Below the pieces are notes generated by a model, which made no database searches, had not been told where the DNA came from, and worked only from the letters and a program-made list of their open reading frames with translations. A program made the position numbers and the translations under genes. Positions 1 to 11,801 of a DNA stretch of 64,000 bases are shown in pieces. Numbering within the stretch: position 1 is the stretch's first letter; each line of letters begins with the position of its first letter. The DNA comes from Orobanche coerulescens (taxonomy: Eukaryota > Streptophyta > Magnoliopsida > Lamiales > Orobanchaceae): positions 134,836,096 through 134,900,095 of the forward strand of contig CM065802.1 of NCBI GenBank assembly GCA_033398695.1. The letters are read 5' to 3'.

Positions 1-190
1 AAAATCCCAATTTAATACATCGATTACCTTTGAACGGTCAATCGATAATAACGACTCAACGGATGGGAAATGTCCTCGACAATCCCAATTCAATATCTCG
101 ATTGCCTTTAGAACGGTCAATCTATAACAACAATACCACGGATGTCTCGGCACCTTTCATTGGTTACCGATAACGAAGATGATAACTGCA
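1..190. repeat. 78-bp tandem repeats, tail of array
   Basis: About two and a half units containing GGATGGGAAATGTCCTCGAC and CAATCGATAATAAC. They are the left-LTR counterpart of the larger array at about 27580-28190, where successive TGGGAAATGT landmarks lie 78-79 bp apart. Confidence 0.85.
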
Positions 191-1348
191 TACGTCAATG
201 CCTTCAATCGGCCAATACAACATCCATAACGAAGCACCAATATAAAAAACAATGATCACAACTATGTCTTGAATCGACATCATTATCAACAACAACAATC
301 GATACATCGATACCGCGAACCGGCTATCGACAACAATATTACCAACAAGTATCGCAATGCCATGAACCGGCCATTTACGAACAACAATAACATTTGGCAT
401 AATTTTCTGAAGGGTATTGTATCAAACAATCCCCTGATTTCAACAAAATCATAAAGAGACCAAGTCTCGAAATGATACACACATTAATACACATATGATA
501 ACATTAATCTCATTGACTAGTACAAGTATAAAACTTGCCTCAAACCGAAGGTGGGAAAGTCCTTCCACGATCAACGTCCTCCCACGAAAATGACGAACGA
601 CGCCTTCTGACAGTTACAAGCACTCGAACAACCTTGAATGAAATACAATTCATTCAATAACACAAAATCAATAGAAAACAACACCAAAGACGATCCCGAT
701 TCAATCCCGAATCAGTTAAACTCCACAAACGAATATCATAGTCCCCAACTATGAATTCCAACATCTTCCAACATCTCACTAATCGATATGATCAAATGTT
801 CTTAACACTTGTGAAAACAATTCAACAAGAATCACTTAAGAACAACATCAAATTGATCCTCCTATAATGATAATATCATCAATATTATCACTATCACCTC
901 AAGAACATCACCAAAACAACAAACATGATATAAACACGATAATCAATCTCCAATTCATCATGAATTCGGACTAATCAATAAGATTAAATAAACCATTTCA
1001 AGATCATGATAATCATTACATAATTCATCATAATTCCTTACAAAAATAGTTATAATCCCTCAAAACCACAACCAACAACAGTAATCATATCAAGACTATG
1101 TTAATCATATAACAATCTTAACATAACCTACCTAGACATGATTAAAACCTCAAAACATCCTAAAACATCAAGAACAACTCCTCCTCAAACCACAATCATC
1201 ATGTTTTTCATCATAAGTTATAGAAACGCATCAAGAATCATGATATACTCCATCAATCACCAACTATACGAGGAAAACAACAACAACAACATCATCATAC
1301 TCGAAAATCACTTGTAGAACAAGAGATTAAGAGAACTTACCAATGAAG
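1..1348 (-). repeat. G2 left (3') LTR, segment 1 (starts before the window)
   Basis: This segment matches 28033 to about 29371 almost base for base, so it is the same LTR seen in full at 26286-30161. Its first 1.75 kb lies outside the window. It holds the end of the 78-bp repeat array and then AT-rich sequence without coding potential. R1 interrupts it after base 1348; the LTR resumes at 10705 and again at 23174. The short reading frames at 164-480 are not conserved between the two LTRs and are not genes. Confidence 0.88.
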
Positions 1349-3280
1349 TGTTGGGATTCGGTAAATAAAATCAAATTACGCAGCGGAAAATAAAACGGTC
1401 CAACCGGATAAAACCAAACTCTAAAAACGGACCGATCAAGCATCATATAAACGAATATAAATAACGAGAAAGATAATCAAAGAATACTTACCCTTGTAGT
1501 CCTTTGATGATATAATCTTAGAAGGAAAAACCCGAACAAGCTTTCTCCGGTTACCGACACGAACACGAATCCAATTCGTTTTAGCTTGTTGAATGATCCA
1601 ACACCGAAATTGCCGAATGTCTCTACGTTATTACGCGTCGGATATTGATCGGAAAAATAAAATATCAATTCGTTCTCAAAGAACACGGCTAGGAATTGAT
1701 ACGGTATTTTTCTTCTCTTCTCTTCTTCCTTTTCTTTCTCTCAAAGATGAACTAGAAAATGAAAGAAAAATTTTCTCCCTTCTATTTTGGAACTCACGGC
1801 TGAATCCCCTTGGAATTGTTGAGTGTGTATCTTTGTTATATCTAGTCCACCCATAATGTGAAGATATTTACATTATGTAATGGAGATGATATCAAAATGA
1901 TGAGATATGAAATCTCATCCTTTTGTCTTCAACCCATTAAATAATTAAACACACAACACACACCACATGGAAGGAAGGGAGGAAAATGAGGGGGGCGGCC
2001 CACTATATTTTAGGTGAGAAAACGAGCCGAGCCACTCGGTTCATGTACCGAACGTTCGCGTGTCTAGTCCGTTAAATACACTTCGTTTTATCCCAAATGT
2101 AATTATACTTAATTAATTAATCCAATTAATTAATTTTATCAAATACAAAATTATAATAATGTATTTCCAAGAAATAATTATTTATGAATTAAATTAATTA
2201 CCCAGTAATTAATTTCAATTCACTAGACCGCATGATTTATCAAATAAATCAAATTAGATATCTAATATCCAATATTAATGAAGAGATAATAAATACATAT
2301 TTATCCATCAAATATCCTTGCGCGACTCGTAGGTCCGTCTTAGTCGGCAATGGGAGGAACCAAGGAGTACGGATAACACTTAGCGATCTAATGCTTCGTC
2401 GTAACCCACTAAGAGCGAATGATCGGATCATTCCAAAACCATTATGTCGTGAATACCGTATACGTATAAACCCTTCAATCATATGTCCCGGTCAAGTATT
2501 AGGGTCACGGAAAAGTCAAACCCTCGTAACTTGACACTATGCTTCTCGTTAATGTCTGGCGAGATCGTCGAGCTCTCGTGTATCAAATACAACTAGCTCT
2601 AAATGCTTTGGCCAAAGACTTATAATCTCATTTGCCATTAACCGCATAGGACATTTACTGCTCACTTACGGAGAAAGAATTCTATCTTGGTATTCGGTAG
2701 AGGCGCTACTTGCCCACTAAGTTGCATTTCGAGGTTGACCCCACTCACCGCGATTGGATCGAACTACTCTAATGACTAACTTAATGTCACAAGCACATCT
2801 CCTTTGAAACCTCAAGTCAAAGGTCCACGTATACCTATCACAACCTTTCGATCCAGTCATTGACAATCCCTGAGTGATATCCATGTGACCGAATCGAGGT
2901 GAGTCGTGTTCGAGTATACTAATCTCACTAGCATACCTATAACGTGTGCTCCCACTAACCCTTAGTGAATACGGCACTCTACATGTCAAAGTACACATTA
3001 TACAAGTCTTGTCTAAACTTATTGCCTAGTTAAGTTTTATCGACTTGCGACGAGTTAAGCATTCGAGCTCTAAACACTTCGGTGCTTATCTCCTTATCTC
3101 CATAAGGAGTAGAATGTTTGCTCTCAAATGCAAGGACTATTATTCTATATATCAAATCACAATGCCAGTGATATACAATAATATAGAAATAATTATTGCC
3201 TTGTTAAATTTTCATAATTACAATACATATGCTCTCACTCTCTCATCCTCTGAGTGGCATTCGAGGGCATATCTCTAACA
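1349..3280 (-). repeat. R1 3' LTR
   Basis: On the plus strand it runs from TGTTGGGATT to CTCTAACA, 1932 bp; in element orientation it starts TGTTAGAGATATG and ends CCCAACA. It includes a pyrimidine-rich tract near 1708-1745 (GA-rich in the element's sense) and a very AT-rich stretch near 2100-2280. Compared with the partner LTR, most differences are 1-3 bp indels at CCG, CAG or CTG triplets between about 2315 and 3080. Confidence 0.93.
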
Positions 3281-3297
3281 ATCTCCCACTTGCACTC
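3281..3297 (-). promoter_or_regulatory. R1 polypurine tract
   Basis: The minus strand reads GAGTGCAAGTGGGAGAT directly before the 3' LTR. A purine tract of this form is the usual plus-strand DNA primer in plant Copia elements. Confidence 0.85.
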
Positions 3298-3345
3298 AAT
3301 GCCATAAACTATGGTATCTAATACCCATACTCTCCAGATGTCTCT

Positions 3346-3851
3346 CTAAGACCTTCTGAGATAGTGGCTTAGTAAGCGGATCGGCAACGTTATTTCCGTG
3401 TCTACTCTCTGATATAACATTTCCTTCTGAACCATTTCTCTCACAAAATGATATTTTCTCGCAATATGTTTGGTATTGTGGTGAGCCCTAGGCTCCTTAG
3501 CACGTGCAGACTCGTCGTTGTCACAAAACGACATCACGGGCTTCTCCGCATTAGGAACCACTTGAAGTTCCTCGGTGAACTTCTTAATCAAAAATCTTCT
3601 TTAGCGACCTCCGTGTTTGCTGGTGTCGGCTTGACATGTAGAGATAGCGGTCGAACTTTGCTTGGCACTTCTCCAAGCGCCCCACCATTGAGTGAAGATA
3701 TACCCCGATGTGGACATCGAGCATCCATGTCCCCAGAAAAGTCCGAGTCTGTATAGCCCATCACTCTAATTTCTCCACCGCCGTATGTAAGAACCAAGTC
3801 TTTAGTCCTCCTTAAGTACTTAAGAATGTTCTTTACTGATCCAATGTTCAC
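3346..3851 (-). pseudogene. R1 RNase H region, frameshifted
   Basis: Two minus-strand frames overlap in different phases. The first (3851-3588) has VKNILKYLRRTKDLVL, then GYTDSDFSGD, which carries RNase H acidic residues. The second (3591-3346) has CDNDESARAKEPRAHHNTKH, matching the end of Copia RNase H where a catalytic Asp precedes the KHI-type motif. RNase H removes RNA from the RNA:DNA hybrid during reverse transcription. A third frameshift separates this part from the RT frame upstream. Confidence 0.82.
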
Positions 3852-3930
3852 CCTGGATTTGGCGAAACCGACTTACTACGCTCACGGCATAGGCAATGTC
3901 GGTCTAGTGCAAATCATAGCATACATGAGG

Positions 3931-4827
3931 CTACCTCTTTGCCGAAGCATAGGGCACCTTACTCATTTCCTTTCTGTCTTCCTCACTTTGAGGACACATC
4001 TCTAAGGAAAGTTTTGCACCATGTTGCATAGGAAGGAACCCTCTTTTAGAATCTTCCATCCTAAATCGCTTCAGGATCTTTTCTATATAGAGGGCTTGGG
4101 AAAGACCTAACATTCTTTTCGCTCTATCCCGGTAGAGACGAATACCCAGAATATAGGTAGCTTCTCCCAAGTCTTTCATTGAGAACTCTTTAGAAAGCCA
4201 AGCTTTCACAGAACTGAGCATTCCTACGTCGTTTCCTATAAGTAGAATGTCATCTACATATAGTATTAAGAATGCAATTTTGCTCCCACTAACCTTCTTG
4301 TAAATACAGGGCTCCTCTTCGTTTTGGACAAAATCAAACTCTTTGACTGTCTCGTTAAAACTAAGATTCCAACTCCGTGAAGCTTGCTTTAGTCCATAAT
4401 TGGCACGCTGAAGTTTGCATACTTTATGAATATTGGTTTGAGATATGAATCCCTTAGGCTGTTCCATGTAAATATCCTCCTCGAGGAATCCATTTAGGAA
4501 TGCCGTTTTCACATCCATTTGCCATATTTCATAATCTAAGTGGGCTGCTATGGCAAGCATCATGCGAATAGACTTAATCATAGCTACAAGTGAGAAGGTC
4601 TCGAAGTAATCGATTCCTTCTCTTTGGGAATAACCCTTTGCCACAAGCTTGGCCTTATAGGTATCAACCTTGCCATCTCCATCAGTCTTTCTTTTATAGA
4701 TCCATTTGTTTCCAATAGGCACTATGCCTTTAGGACGATCTACTAAAGTCCAGACCTGATTAGCATGCATTGAGTCTATCTCAGCTTCCATAGCTTCTTG
4801 CCACTTGGTGGAGTCAACATCTACCAT
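3931..4827 (-). CDS. R1 reverse transcriptase domain (fragment of polyprotein)
   Basis: A 298-codon open frame. It shows the Copia RT start (QVWTLVDRP, then GNKWIYKRK), the QMDVKTAFLNG motif with the first catalytic Asp, PKGF, YGLKQ, and the YVDD active site within LILYVDDILLIGND, followed by KDLGEATYILGI. The palm and finger motifs are all present, so the domain itself looks undamaged. It copies element RNA into DNA inside the virus-like particle. The ATG is only the first Met of the frame; the real product would be a polyprotein starting at gag. It is out of phase with the integrase part upstream and RNase H downstream. Confidence 0.9.
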   Translation of the reverse strand: MVDVDSTKWQEAMEAEIDSMHANQVWTLVDRPKGIVPIGNKWIYKRKTDGDGKVDTYKAKLVAKGYSQREGIDYFETFSLVAMIKSIRMMLAIAAHLDYEIWQMDVKTAFLNGFLEEDIYMEQPKGFISQTNIHKVCKLQRANYGLKQASRSWNLSFNETVKEFDFVQNEEEPCIYKKVSGSKIAFLILYVDDILLIGNDVGMLSSVKAWLSKEFSMKDLGEATYILGIRLYRDRAKRMLGLSQALYIEKILKRFRMEDSKRGFLPMQHGAKLSLEMCPQSEEDRKEMSKVPYASAKR

Positions 4828-4874
4828 CGCTTGGTCGTATGTAGAAGGATCATTCTCTTGACTACTTTGTCATC

Positions 4875-5653
4875 TCATGGACACCCGGTTCCTCTTGATG
4901 CGAGATAGCCATACCTCTCGAGTAATTGGGAAATTCTACTAGACTTGCGAGGTTGTGTTTGTATTTCAGAAGGTTGGGTTCTAATATCTTGCATAGGTGT
5001 CTCATTTGGTGTTTCTTTTATTTCTTCTAAAGAAATATTTCTACCTGCCCCTCCTTCTGAATAAGTGATCTTCGGGAAGTGTGCTTGTATAGCAACAATG
5101 ATCCTATGATCTTCGTACATGTAGAATAGATATTCCATGGAATCCCCTGGATATCCTATGAAACGACCTTTCACAGACCTAGTTTCCAATTTCTCTACTT
5201 TAGTCTTCTTGACATAAGCAGGGCATCCCCAAATCCTAATGTGATTAAGACTTGGTTTCCTACCTCTCCACATCTCGTGGGGAGTCTTAGGAAACAGTTT
5301 GGAAGGACATCTGTTCAAGATATGCCTGTGATGAGGAGCGCGTAACCCCACAGATAAATCGGTAGATCAGTATAGTTAAGCATGGAGCGAACCATGTCCA
5401 ACAAGGTTCGGTTCCTTCTTTCTGATACACCATTTAATTGTGGAGTAGCTGGAGGAGTGAATTGTGACACTATTCCTAGTTCCTTTAAGAACTCATTAAA
5501 TTCGGTGCTCATGTACTCACCACCCCGGTCTGACCGAAGAGTCTTAACATGGTTACCTGTTTGATTTTCAACTAGGGCTTTAAATTCCTTGAATTTATCA
5601 AAAGCTTCAGACTTATGTTTCATTAAGTACACGAATCCATACAGTATGGTCAT
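4875..5653 (-). pseudogene. R1 integrase core and C-terminal part, frameshifted
   Basis: The frame 5653-5315 has GFVYLMKHKSEA, TLRSDRGGEY (second catalytic Asp) and LNGVSERRNRTLLDMV (catalytic Glu), the classic DDE integrase core. A frameshift near 5330 leads to 5351-4875 with LNRCPSKLFPKTPHEMW and WGCPAYV, the usual Copia integrase C-terminal GKGY-type region. Another frameshift precedes the RT at 4827. Integrase inserts the DNA copy into the chromosome; the 5-bp TGAAG duplication is its footprint. Confidence 0.87.
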
Positions 5654-6223
5654 CGGTGAATGTAATGAAATCGAAAGCCGTCTCGTGCCACTTCAAAGGG
5701 CCACGAGGCGTCGGTATGGATCAATCAGTATTTCGACTCTTTCAAAAGTCCCTGCGAAGGGTAACTTAGTCATTTTGCCTTGAAGGCGAGATTCACAAGT
5801 TGGATCGGGATCTGATCCCAATGGACCCGTAAGCCCATCTTTCTCCATTTTATGAACCTTGGTCTGACCGATATGACCAAGTCTAAGATGCCACTTAAGT
5901 GCTTGGTTCGTTTCATCCCTACCACGCTTCCTAGTTATAGTGTTCACATTTGTTTTATTCTTTAGATTTAAATGGTATAAACCATTTAATAATGTAGCAG
6001 TACCAACCAATTTATTTCTAAAATAAATACGACAAGACCCATCTCCAATAAAGAAGTGAAATCCCTTTCGGTCCATGACCGGAATTGATACAATATTTTT
6101 GTGCCCCTTGGGCAAAACAAGTACATCATCTAAAGTAAGAATAAAACCAGATTCTAAATCCAACATAAGGGATCCGATATCAGAAGCCTCGACACTATGC
6201 CCACTTCCGACGGTGACCATCAC
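5654..6223 (-). pseudogene. R1 protease end and integrase zinc-binding domain
   Basis: The frame continues the gag-protease frame without a shift after a single stop codon at 6248-6250. It carries VLVLPKGHKNIVSI, typical of the linker after Copia protease, then the HHCC zinc-binding start of integrase: HLRLGHIGQTKVHKM and later a Cys in DPTCES. The second Cys of the HHCC pair is hard to place, so this finger may be damaged. The first catalytic Asp of the integrase core lies in the shifted stretch around 5640-5690. Confidence 0.8.
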
Positions 6224-6247
6224 CTCCCCTGAATCCAGCTTCCTACT

Positions 6248-7195
6248 TCATTCCAAATCCTGATTCATTGTACAAATGTGAGAACTCGCACCGGAATCAA
6301 GTATCCAAGAAGTAGAATATATAGTTACAGAACAATTTGTTTCTAAAACCAGTAGTTCCGTACCTGAAGGCGCATTACGGTCAAGCTTTGGACAGTACCT
6401 CTTCCAGTGGCCTAGCTCACCGCAGTTGAGGCATACATCCGTTTTCTTGGCCCCCTTGCTCTTTTGAACCATTGGGGCCTTGCCCTTTCCCTTGTCGATC
6501 TTGGCTATTGGACCTAACTGCTTCTTGTTCTTTTTGTTCTTATTCTTGGACTTCCAAGTCCCAGAAGAAATCACAAGTGCAACTTCTTTTCCCTTTGTCT
6601 TCATCTGAGACTGGGCAGTCGTCAGTTTGTTCATTAGCCCAGCTAAGTTACAGGCAATCTCATTGCAGTTGAAGTTCATGACAAATTGTGAAAAGGAGTC
6701 AGGAAGTGACTGCAGGATAAGGTCAGTTTGGAGAGATGCATGCATCTGAAAATCAAGAGCTTCCAATCTCTCAATCATCGAGATCATCTTGAGGACATGG
6801 TCCCCAACCCTCTCTCCTTCCTTCATCCTGGCGCCGAATAATTGCTTTGATATCTCATATCTAGCAGTTCGGCTATGCTCTCCATAGAGCTCAGCCAGGT
6901 GCGCTAAGATGGCTCTTGAAGATGTCATCTTTTCATGGGCACGTTGAAGCTCATTGGTCATTGAGCCTAACATGTACCCTCGCACTCTTATGTCGTCCTT
7001 TACCCATTTCTCATGGGCATCGACATCGTCCTGATTTGCTCGGGTTCTTGCAGGAGCCGCTGGGATGTCCGCCTCCAAGACGTATCCCAGCATTTCCATA
7101 GTTAGGACAATCCTCAAGTTCCGAAGCCAGTCCACATAGTTCGGACCAGTCAGGACGTTCTTTTCAAGTAGTATAGCGAGTGGGTTCATTGTCAT
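6248..7195 (-). CDS. R1 gag with start of protease
   Basis: The frame opens MTMNPLAILLEKN at 7195, followed by LTGPNYVDWLRNLRIVL, the usual start of plant Copia gag. The capsid part is followed by a lysine-rich stretch and one zinc knuckle, CLNCGELGHWKRYC (CX2CX4HX4C), which binds genomic RNA. Near the end ILDSGASSHIC is the aspartic protease active site. The frame stops at 6248-6250, where related elements read on, so protease is separated from gag by one nonsense codon. Gag forms the particle; protease cuts the polyprotein. Confidence 0.9.
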   Translation of the reverse strand: MTMNPLAILLEKNVLTGPNYVDWLRNLRIVLTMEMLGYVLEADIPAAPARTRANQDDVDAHEKWVKDDIRVRGYMLGSMTNELQRAHEKMTSSRAILAHLAELYGEHSRTARYEISKQLFGARMKEGERVGDHVLKMISMIERLEALDFQMHASLQTDLILQSLPDSFSQFVMNFNCNEIACNLAGLMNKLTTAQSQMKTKGKEVALVISSGTWKSKNKNKKNKKQLGPIAKIDKGKGKAPMVQKSKGAKKTDVCLNCGELGHWKRYCPKLDRNAPSGTELLVLETNCSVTIYSTSWILDSGASSHICTMNQDLE

Positions 7196-8741
7196 ATTGA
7201 GAGTTTTGTTAACTGCAGAGAATAATTTAAGATTCGTTAGTGATTATATAATTATGATCCGAGTAAAGAATTTAAGGACTTTCTTTATTCATAACTCGGC
7301 TCCCACTATTCTATCGGCATTTATACACTCCCATGTTAAATTCGGAAGTCTTGGGTGACTTCATAGTGGTGATCGATTTCTTTACAAAGTTTAATAGAGG
7401 GCAACCCATACGGTTTCTATTCTATTATTCTTTATAAAGTGGTGTCTAATACCAACCCATCTAATGGATGATTCGATCTTCTTTTACCCCTAGTTCACTT
7501 GCCCTCAACCCATTCGGTTTCTATGGCTCGCTGAACTATCTAAGTTTAAACCGTCAACTCCTATTAGTCTGACAATTGAATCTTACCCGGCAACCCATAC
7601 GGTTTATAGGGGTTTGATTTGTCACAACCAAAGGCATCTAATGCACTCTAGGAATTTATCAACCTTCCCCAAAAATATTACCCCGACATACTCGGAAGAA
7701 TAATATTCCGGTTTAGATTTCAATTTTCCATGAGTTTGACGGAGGGTAGGAAACCTCGTAACCTTTATAACTTAGTGTTTGTAAGTGGGAGTATTAACGC
7801 GATTATATGTTACACTTTGCACATTAATCCGTTTATAAGCGCGGTTTGTCGGTTTGTTTGTTTGTCATACAATATGAAAACATACACAACCTAAAACTAA
7901 CAACATGCGATTCATGGACCGTTCCTAGAACAAAAACATCGTAATCTAATTACATGTCTTCGGTCTTGAATCTTCGTCTTCTCGGCGAATCTTCCTCGGT
8001 CTTCGTCATTACATATAAATTTTACATTTGAAAAATTGCATCCTATACAAATTTTCTAGTAAAATAAATAGGCTCAAAGCAGTCTTTACAACCCAATCGA
8101 ACAAAACAAGCGATTCAAAACTAGGTCCATGAACTACATCCCCATTCAAAATTAATGCAACAATTACATTAAAATAAATGACAATAATAATTAATCTAAA
8201 ATTGATCTAATCAATAAAAATTAATCCAACAATTAGAATTAATCCATTAATTCACTTAACCGTTAATTTTAATTTGCTAGGACAAAATAAATATTTCATT
8301 AAATTAATTCCCTTAAAATAAAATTACCATAATTATATTTTAGTCAAATTAAATCGATTTAATTTGCGGAAAATTAATTTACCGAACGAAATATAAAAGC
8401 GAGTCGGAAAACACAAGGCCGGGCCAAGCCCCGACGGCAGTGCCAGCCAGCCGGCCAATGACCCGGCCAGCCCATTGACCCAGCCGATCCGTGACCAGCT
8501 GCCATTTTCGGCTCATTTTTTTCGTCCCGAATCCAAAAATAATATTTTTCTAATTTTTTATATTACACAAATAAATCAGTTTTTCAAAAGAAAAATAGAT
8601 TTATATTGTAACATAAAATCATGAAAAATAATTTTTAGATAAACAATTAAACATCAACAATTAAAATTTTTATGATACTAAATCATAAAAAAAATCAAGC
8701 ATTCCAAATACAAATATCGAATATACGATCGCATAGACCTA
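7196..8741 (-). other. R1 untranslated leader between PBS and gag
   Basis: A 1.55-kb non-coding leader. It contains at least three spaced copies of CAACCCAT(A/T)CGGTTT (about 7390, 7507 and 7590) separated by unrelated sequence, and a GC-rich patch of CCAGC/CCGGCC words near 8420-8500. Packaging or translation signals could lie here, but nothing specific can be named. Confidence 0.6.
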
Positions 8742-8753
8742 GCTCTGATACCA
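8742..8753 (-). other. R1 primer-binding site (tRNA-iMet)
   Basis: The minus strand reads TGGTATCAGAGC just inside the 5' LTR. This is complementary to the 3' end of plant initiator tRNA-Met, the usual first-strand primer. Confidence 0.9.
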
Positions 8754-8754
8754 C

Positions 8755-10699
8755 TATTGGGATTCGGTAAATAAAATCGAATTACGCAGCGGAAAATAAA
8801 ACGGTCCAACCGGATAAAACCAAACCCCAAAAACGGACCGATCAAGCATCATATAAACGAATATAAATAACGAGAAAGATAATCAAAGAATACTTACCCT
8901 CGTAGTCCTTTGATGATATAATCTTCGAAGGAAAAACCCGAACAAGCTTTCTCCGGTTACTGACACGAACACGAATCCAATTCGTTTTAGCTTGTTGAAT
9001 GATCCAACACCGAAATTGCCGAATGTCTCTACGTTATTACGCGTCGGATATTGATCGGAAAAATAAAATATCAATTCGTTCTCAAAGAACACGGCTAGGA
9101 ATTGATACGGTATTTTTCTTCTCTTCTCTTCTTCCTTTTCTTTCTCTCAAAGATGAACTAGAAAATGAAAGAAAAATTTTCTCCCTTCTATTTTGGAACT
9201 CACGGCTGAATCCCCGTGGAATTGTTGAGTGTGTATCTTTGTTATATCTAGTCCACCCATAATGTGAAGATATTTACATTATGTAATGGAGATGATATCA
9301 AAATGATGAGATATGAAATCTCATCCTTTTGTCTTCAACCCATTAAATAATTAAACACACAACACACACCACATGGAAGGAAGGGAGGAAAATGAGGGGG
9401 GCGGCCCACTAGATTTTAGGTGAGAAAACGAGCCGAGCCACTCGGTTCATGTACCGGACGTTCGCGTGTCTAGTCCGTTAAATACACTTCGTTTTATCCC
9501 AAATGTATTTATAATTAATTAATTAATCCAATTAATTAATTTTATCAAATACAAATTATAATAATATATTTCCAAGAAATAATTATTTATGAATTAAATT
9601 AATTACCCAGTAATTAATTTCAATTTACTAGACCGCATGATTTATCAAATAAATCAAATTAGATATCTAATATCCAATATTAATGAAGAGATAATAAATA
9701 CATATTTATCCATCAAATATCCTTGTGCGCGACTCCGTAGGTCCGTCTTAGTCGGCAATGGGAGGAACCAAGGAGTACGGATAACACTTAGCCAGTCTAG
9801 TGCTTCGTACCGTAACCCAACTAAGAACGAATGATCGGATCATTCCAAAACCATTATGTCGTGAATACCGTATACGTATAAACCCTTCAATCATATGTCC
9901 CGGTCAAGTATTAGGGTCACGGAAAAGTCAAACCCTACTGTAACTTGACACTATGCTTTGTTAATGCTGGCCCGAGATCGTCGAGCTCTCGTGTATCAAA
10001 TACAACTAGCTCTAAATGCTTTGGCCAAAGACTTATAATCTCATTTGCCATTAACCGCATAGGACATTTACTGCTCACTTACGGGAGAAAGAATTCTATC
10101 TTGGTATTCGGTAGAGGCGCTACTTGCCCACTAAGTTGCATTTCGAGGTTGACCCCACCCACCGGCGATTGGATCGAACTACTCTAATGACTAACTTAAT
10201 GTCACAAGCACATCTCCTACTGAAACCTCAAGTCAAAGGTCCACGTATACCTATCACAACCTTTCGATCCAGTCATTGACAATCCTTGAGTGATATCCAT
10301 GTGACCGAATCGAGGTGAGTCGTGTTCGAGTATACTAATCTCACTAGCATACCTATAACGTGTGCTCCCACTAACCCTTAGTGAATACCGGCACTCTACA
10401 TGTCAAAGTACACATTATACAAGTCTTGTCTAAACTTATTGCCCAATTAAGTTTTATCGACTTGCGAACGAGTTAAGCATTCGAGCTCTAAACACTTTCA
10501 GTGCTTATCTCCTTATCTCCATAAGGAGTAGAATGTTTGCTCTCAAATGCAAGGACTATTATTCTATATATCAAATCACAATGCCAGTGATATACAATAA
10601 TATAGAAATAATTATTGCCTTGTTAAATTTTCATAATTACAATACATATGCTCTCACTCTCTCATCCTCTGAGTGGCATTCGAGGGCATATCTCTAACA
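8755..10699 (-). repeat. R1 5' LTR
   Basis: 1945 bp, matching 1349-3280. At the end next to the PBS the plus strand reads TATTGGGATT where the other LTR has TGTTGGGATT, so its terminal CA (element sense) is TA. It keeps CCG, CAG and CTG triplets that the partner lacks, for example near 9733, 9795 and 9935. As 5' LTR it would hold the promoter; I did not find a convincing TATA box among several AT-rich candidates. Confidence 0.92.
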
Positions 10700-10704
10700 T
10701 GAAG

Positions 10705-10974
10705 AACAAGAAGAACTCTCCAAACACCAAAGGAGCACCAACAAGCTTCCAACTACAAGCTCCAAATCAAGTTATGATGATCAAATACATGTTGGAAGAG
10801 GCTAAATATCAAGAACAAGTCCAGAGGGACGGTTCTATGGAGAGATAGGAGGTTTTGGTTCGTGAAGAAATGAAATACGAAACCAAAATATATAATCTGA
10901 CAAGCACATAACGGCCGCTAACCACAACGCATAACGTACGTTAAGCCACCTTACGTATGCTACCGTCCTTGCAT
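10705..10974 (-). repeat. G2 left LTR, segment 2
   Basis: Continues the G2 LTR after R1 and corresponds to about 29377-29655. It starts GAACAAGAAG and ends at GTCCTTGCAT, where G1 begins. The short frame at 10648-10848 spans the R1 boundary and is chance. Confidence 0.88.
10872..10974. repeat. 103-bp flank duplication, left copy
   Basis: This stretch (from GAAATACGAAACC to CTTGCAT) recurs at 23174-23276 with about one difference, so the G1 complex is bracketed by a direct repeat of about 103 bp instead of the usual 5-bp target duplication. It occurs only once in the intact G2 LTR (about 29547-29653). Confidence 0.9.
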
Positions 10975-11461
10975 TGTAATATCCGCGTTTTCTATCCTGG
11001 GTAATTTCTATTTTGGTGCATTTTCGTTTCGGACAACTCGCCTGGCACTGTTTTGTAATTATGAACCTATTTTATTCTTGGAGTTTTTCCGTTTAGATGG
11101 GTCTTGATAATGTTTTTACGTAATTTCATCTCGTGTTATATTCTGTCGCATGTGTATTCGTTTCTCGTTAAATTCGTTCGATTTCGTCGCTTTCTTACTT
11201 CCATGAGTTCGTATGCTTATGTAGAGCATGTTGCGAGTTTCGGATTGTTAATCCGACGTTGTGTCGTGACTTTCGGTTGTTTGGGCCGTTTTCGTAATTT
11301 CCTAGAAGTTTAGGGAATTTGTCCCTTATTCGACTTTGGTTGTGTACCTCAGATCGTTTTGGGTTCCGTACTTCCATTTCGTGTTATTGTTGCCCAAATA
11401 TCGATCCCTGTTGCTTTTATTCTCCTTAGGATCATTTTTCGTCATTTTGGGACCCGAGGGT

Positions 11462-11790
11462 GTGGGCGCGGCACAAGAATTGTGAGCCGCGGCACACACA
11501 TCGCCCGATTGTTGCCTTAACAAATCGTGCGTGTGCCGCGGCACAAGGATTGTGCGCCGCACACAACCGAGTCGGCCGCGGCACACTTGTCGGGCCGCGG
11601 CACACCCGTGTGACACTTCCGCCAAAATCGGTATGCGCGTGCTGCGGCCACGATCCGGCAGTGCCACGGCACATGCCGAGTCCGAGTGCGGCACACTTGG
11701 ATGAGCCGCGGCACAACGGTCGGCCACCACCAGGCACAATTTTTGGCTCTGTGCCACGGCCTGATTTAGCGAGCCGCGGCACACGGCGCG
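11462..11790 (+). promoter_or_regulatory. G1 LTR array of TGCCGCGGCA-type palindromes
   Basis: More than ten copies of the core CCGCGGCAC, often as the palindrome TGCCGCGGCA or with a trailing AC, separated by 10-25 bp of unrelated sequence. Some copies have lost two or three bases (GCGCGGCAC, GCCACGGCAC). The array stops just before the TATATC box. The position suggests an upstream promoter module; a binding factor is unknown. Confidence 0.75.
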
Positions 11791-11795
11791 GCCGC

Positions 11796-11801
11796 TATAT
11801 C
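11796..11801 (+). promoter_or_regulatory. G1 TATA-like box, LTR 1
   Basis: TATATC right after the palindrome array, followed 30-60 bp later by CT-rich sequence and GAGAGAGAG. The matching site in LTR 2 is near 18926. Confidence 0.5.

Larger units (their letters stand above)
1349..10699 (-). mobile_element. R1, complete Copia LTR retrotransposon
   Basis: Two near-identical LTRs (1349-3280 and 8755-10699) enclose gag, protease, integrase, RT and RNase H in Copia order, read on the minus strand. A perfect 5-bp target duplication TGAAG lies at 1344-1348 and 10700-10704. The unoccupied site is visible in the other G2 LTR at about 29372-29376 (TAAAG), so R1 inserted after G2. All domains are recognisable, but the polyprotein is cut by an in-frame stop and several frameshifts, so it is probably inactive unless some breaks are sequencing errors. 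I cannot assign the Copia lineage with confidence. Confidence 0.93.

Noticed and set aside
1593..1856. 87-codon frame present in both R1 LTRs (also 8999-9262)
   Set aside because: Conserved only because the LTRs are near-identical; it lies antisense to the element and has no recognisable domain.
6472..7101. Plus-strand frames opposite R1 gag
   Set aside because: Antisense shadows; the minus strand carries the zinc knuckle and protease motif.
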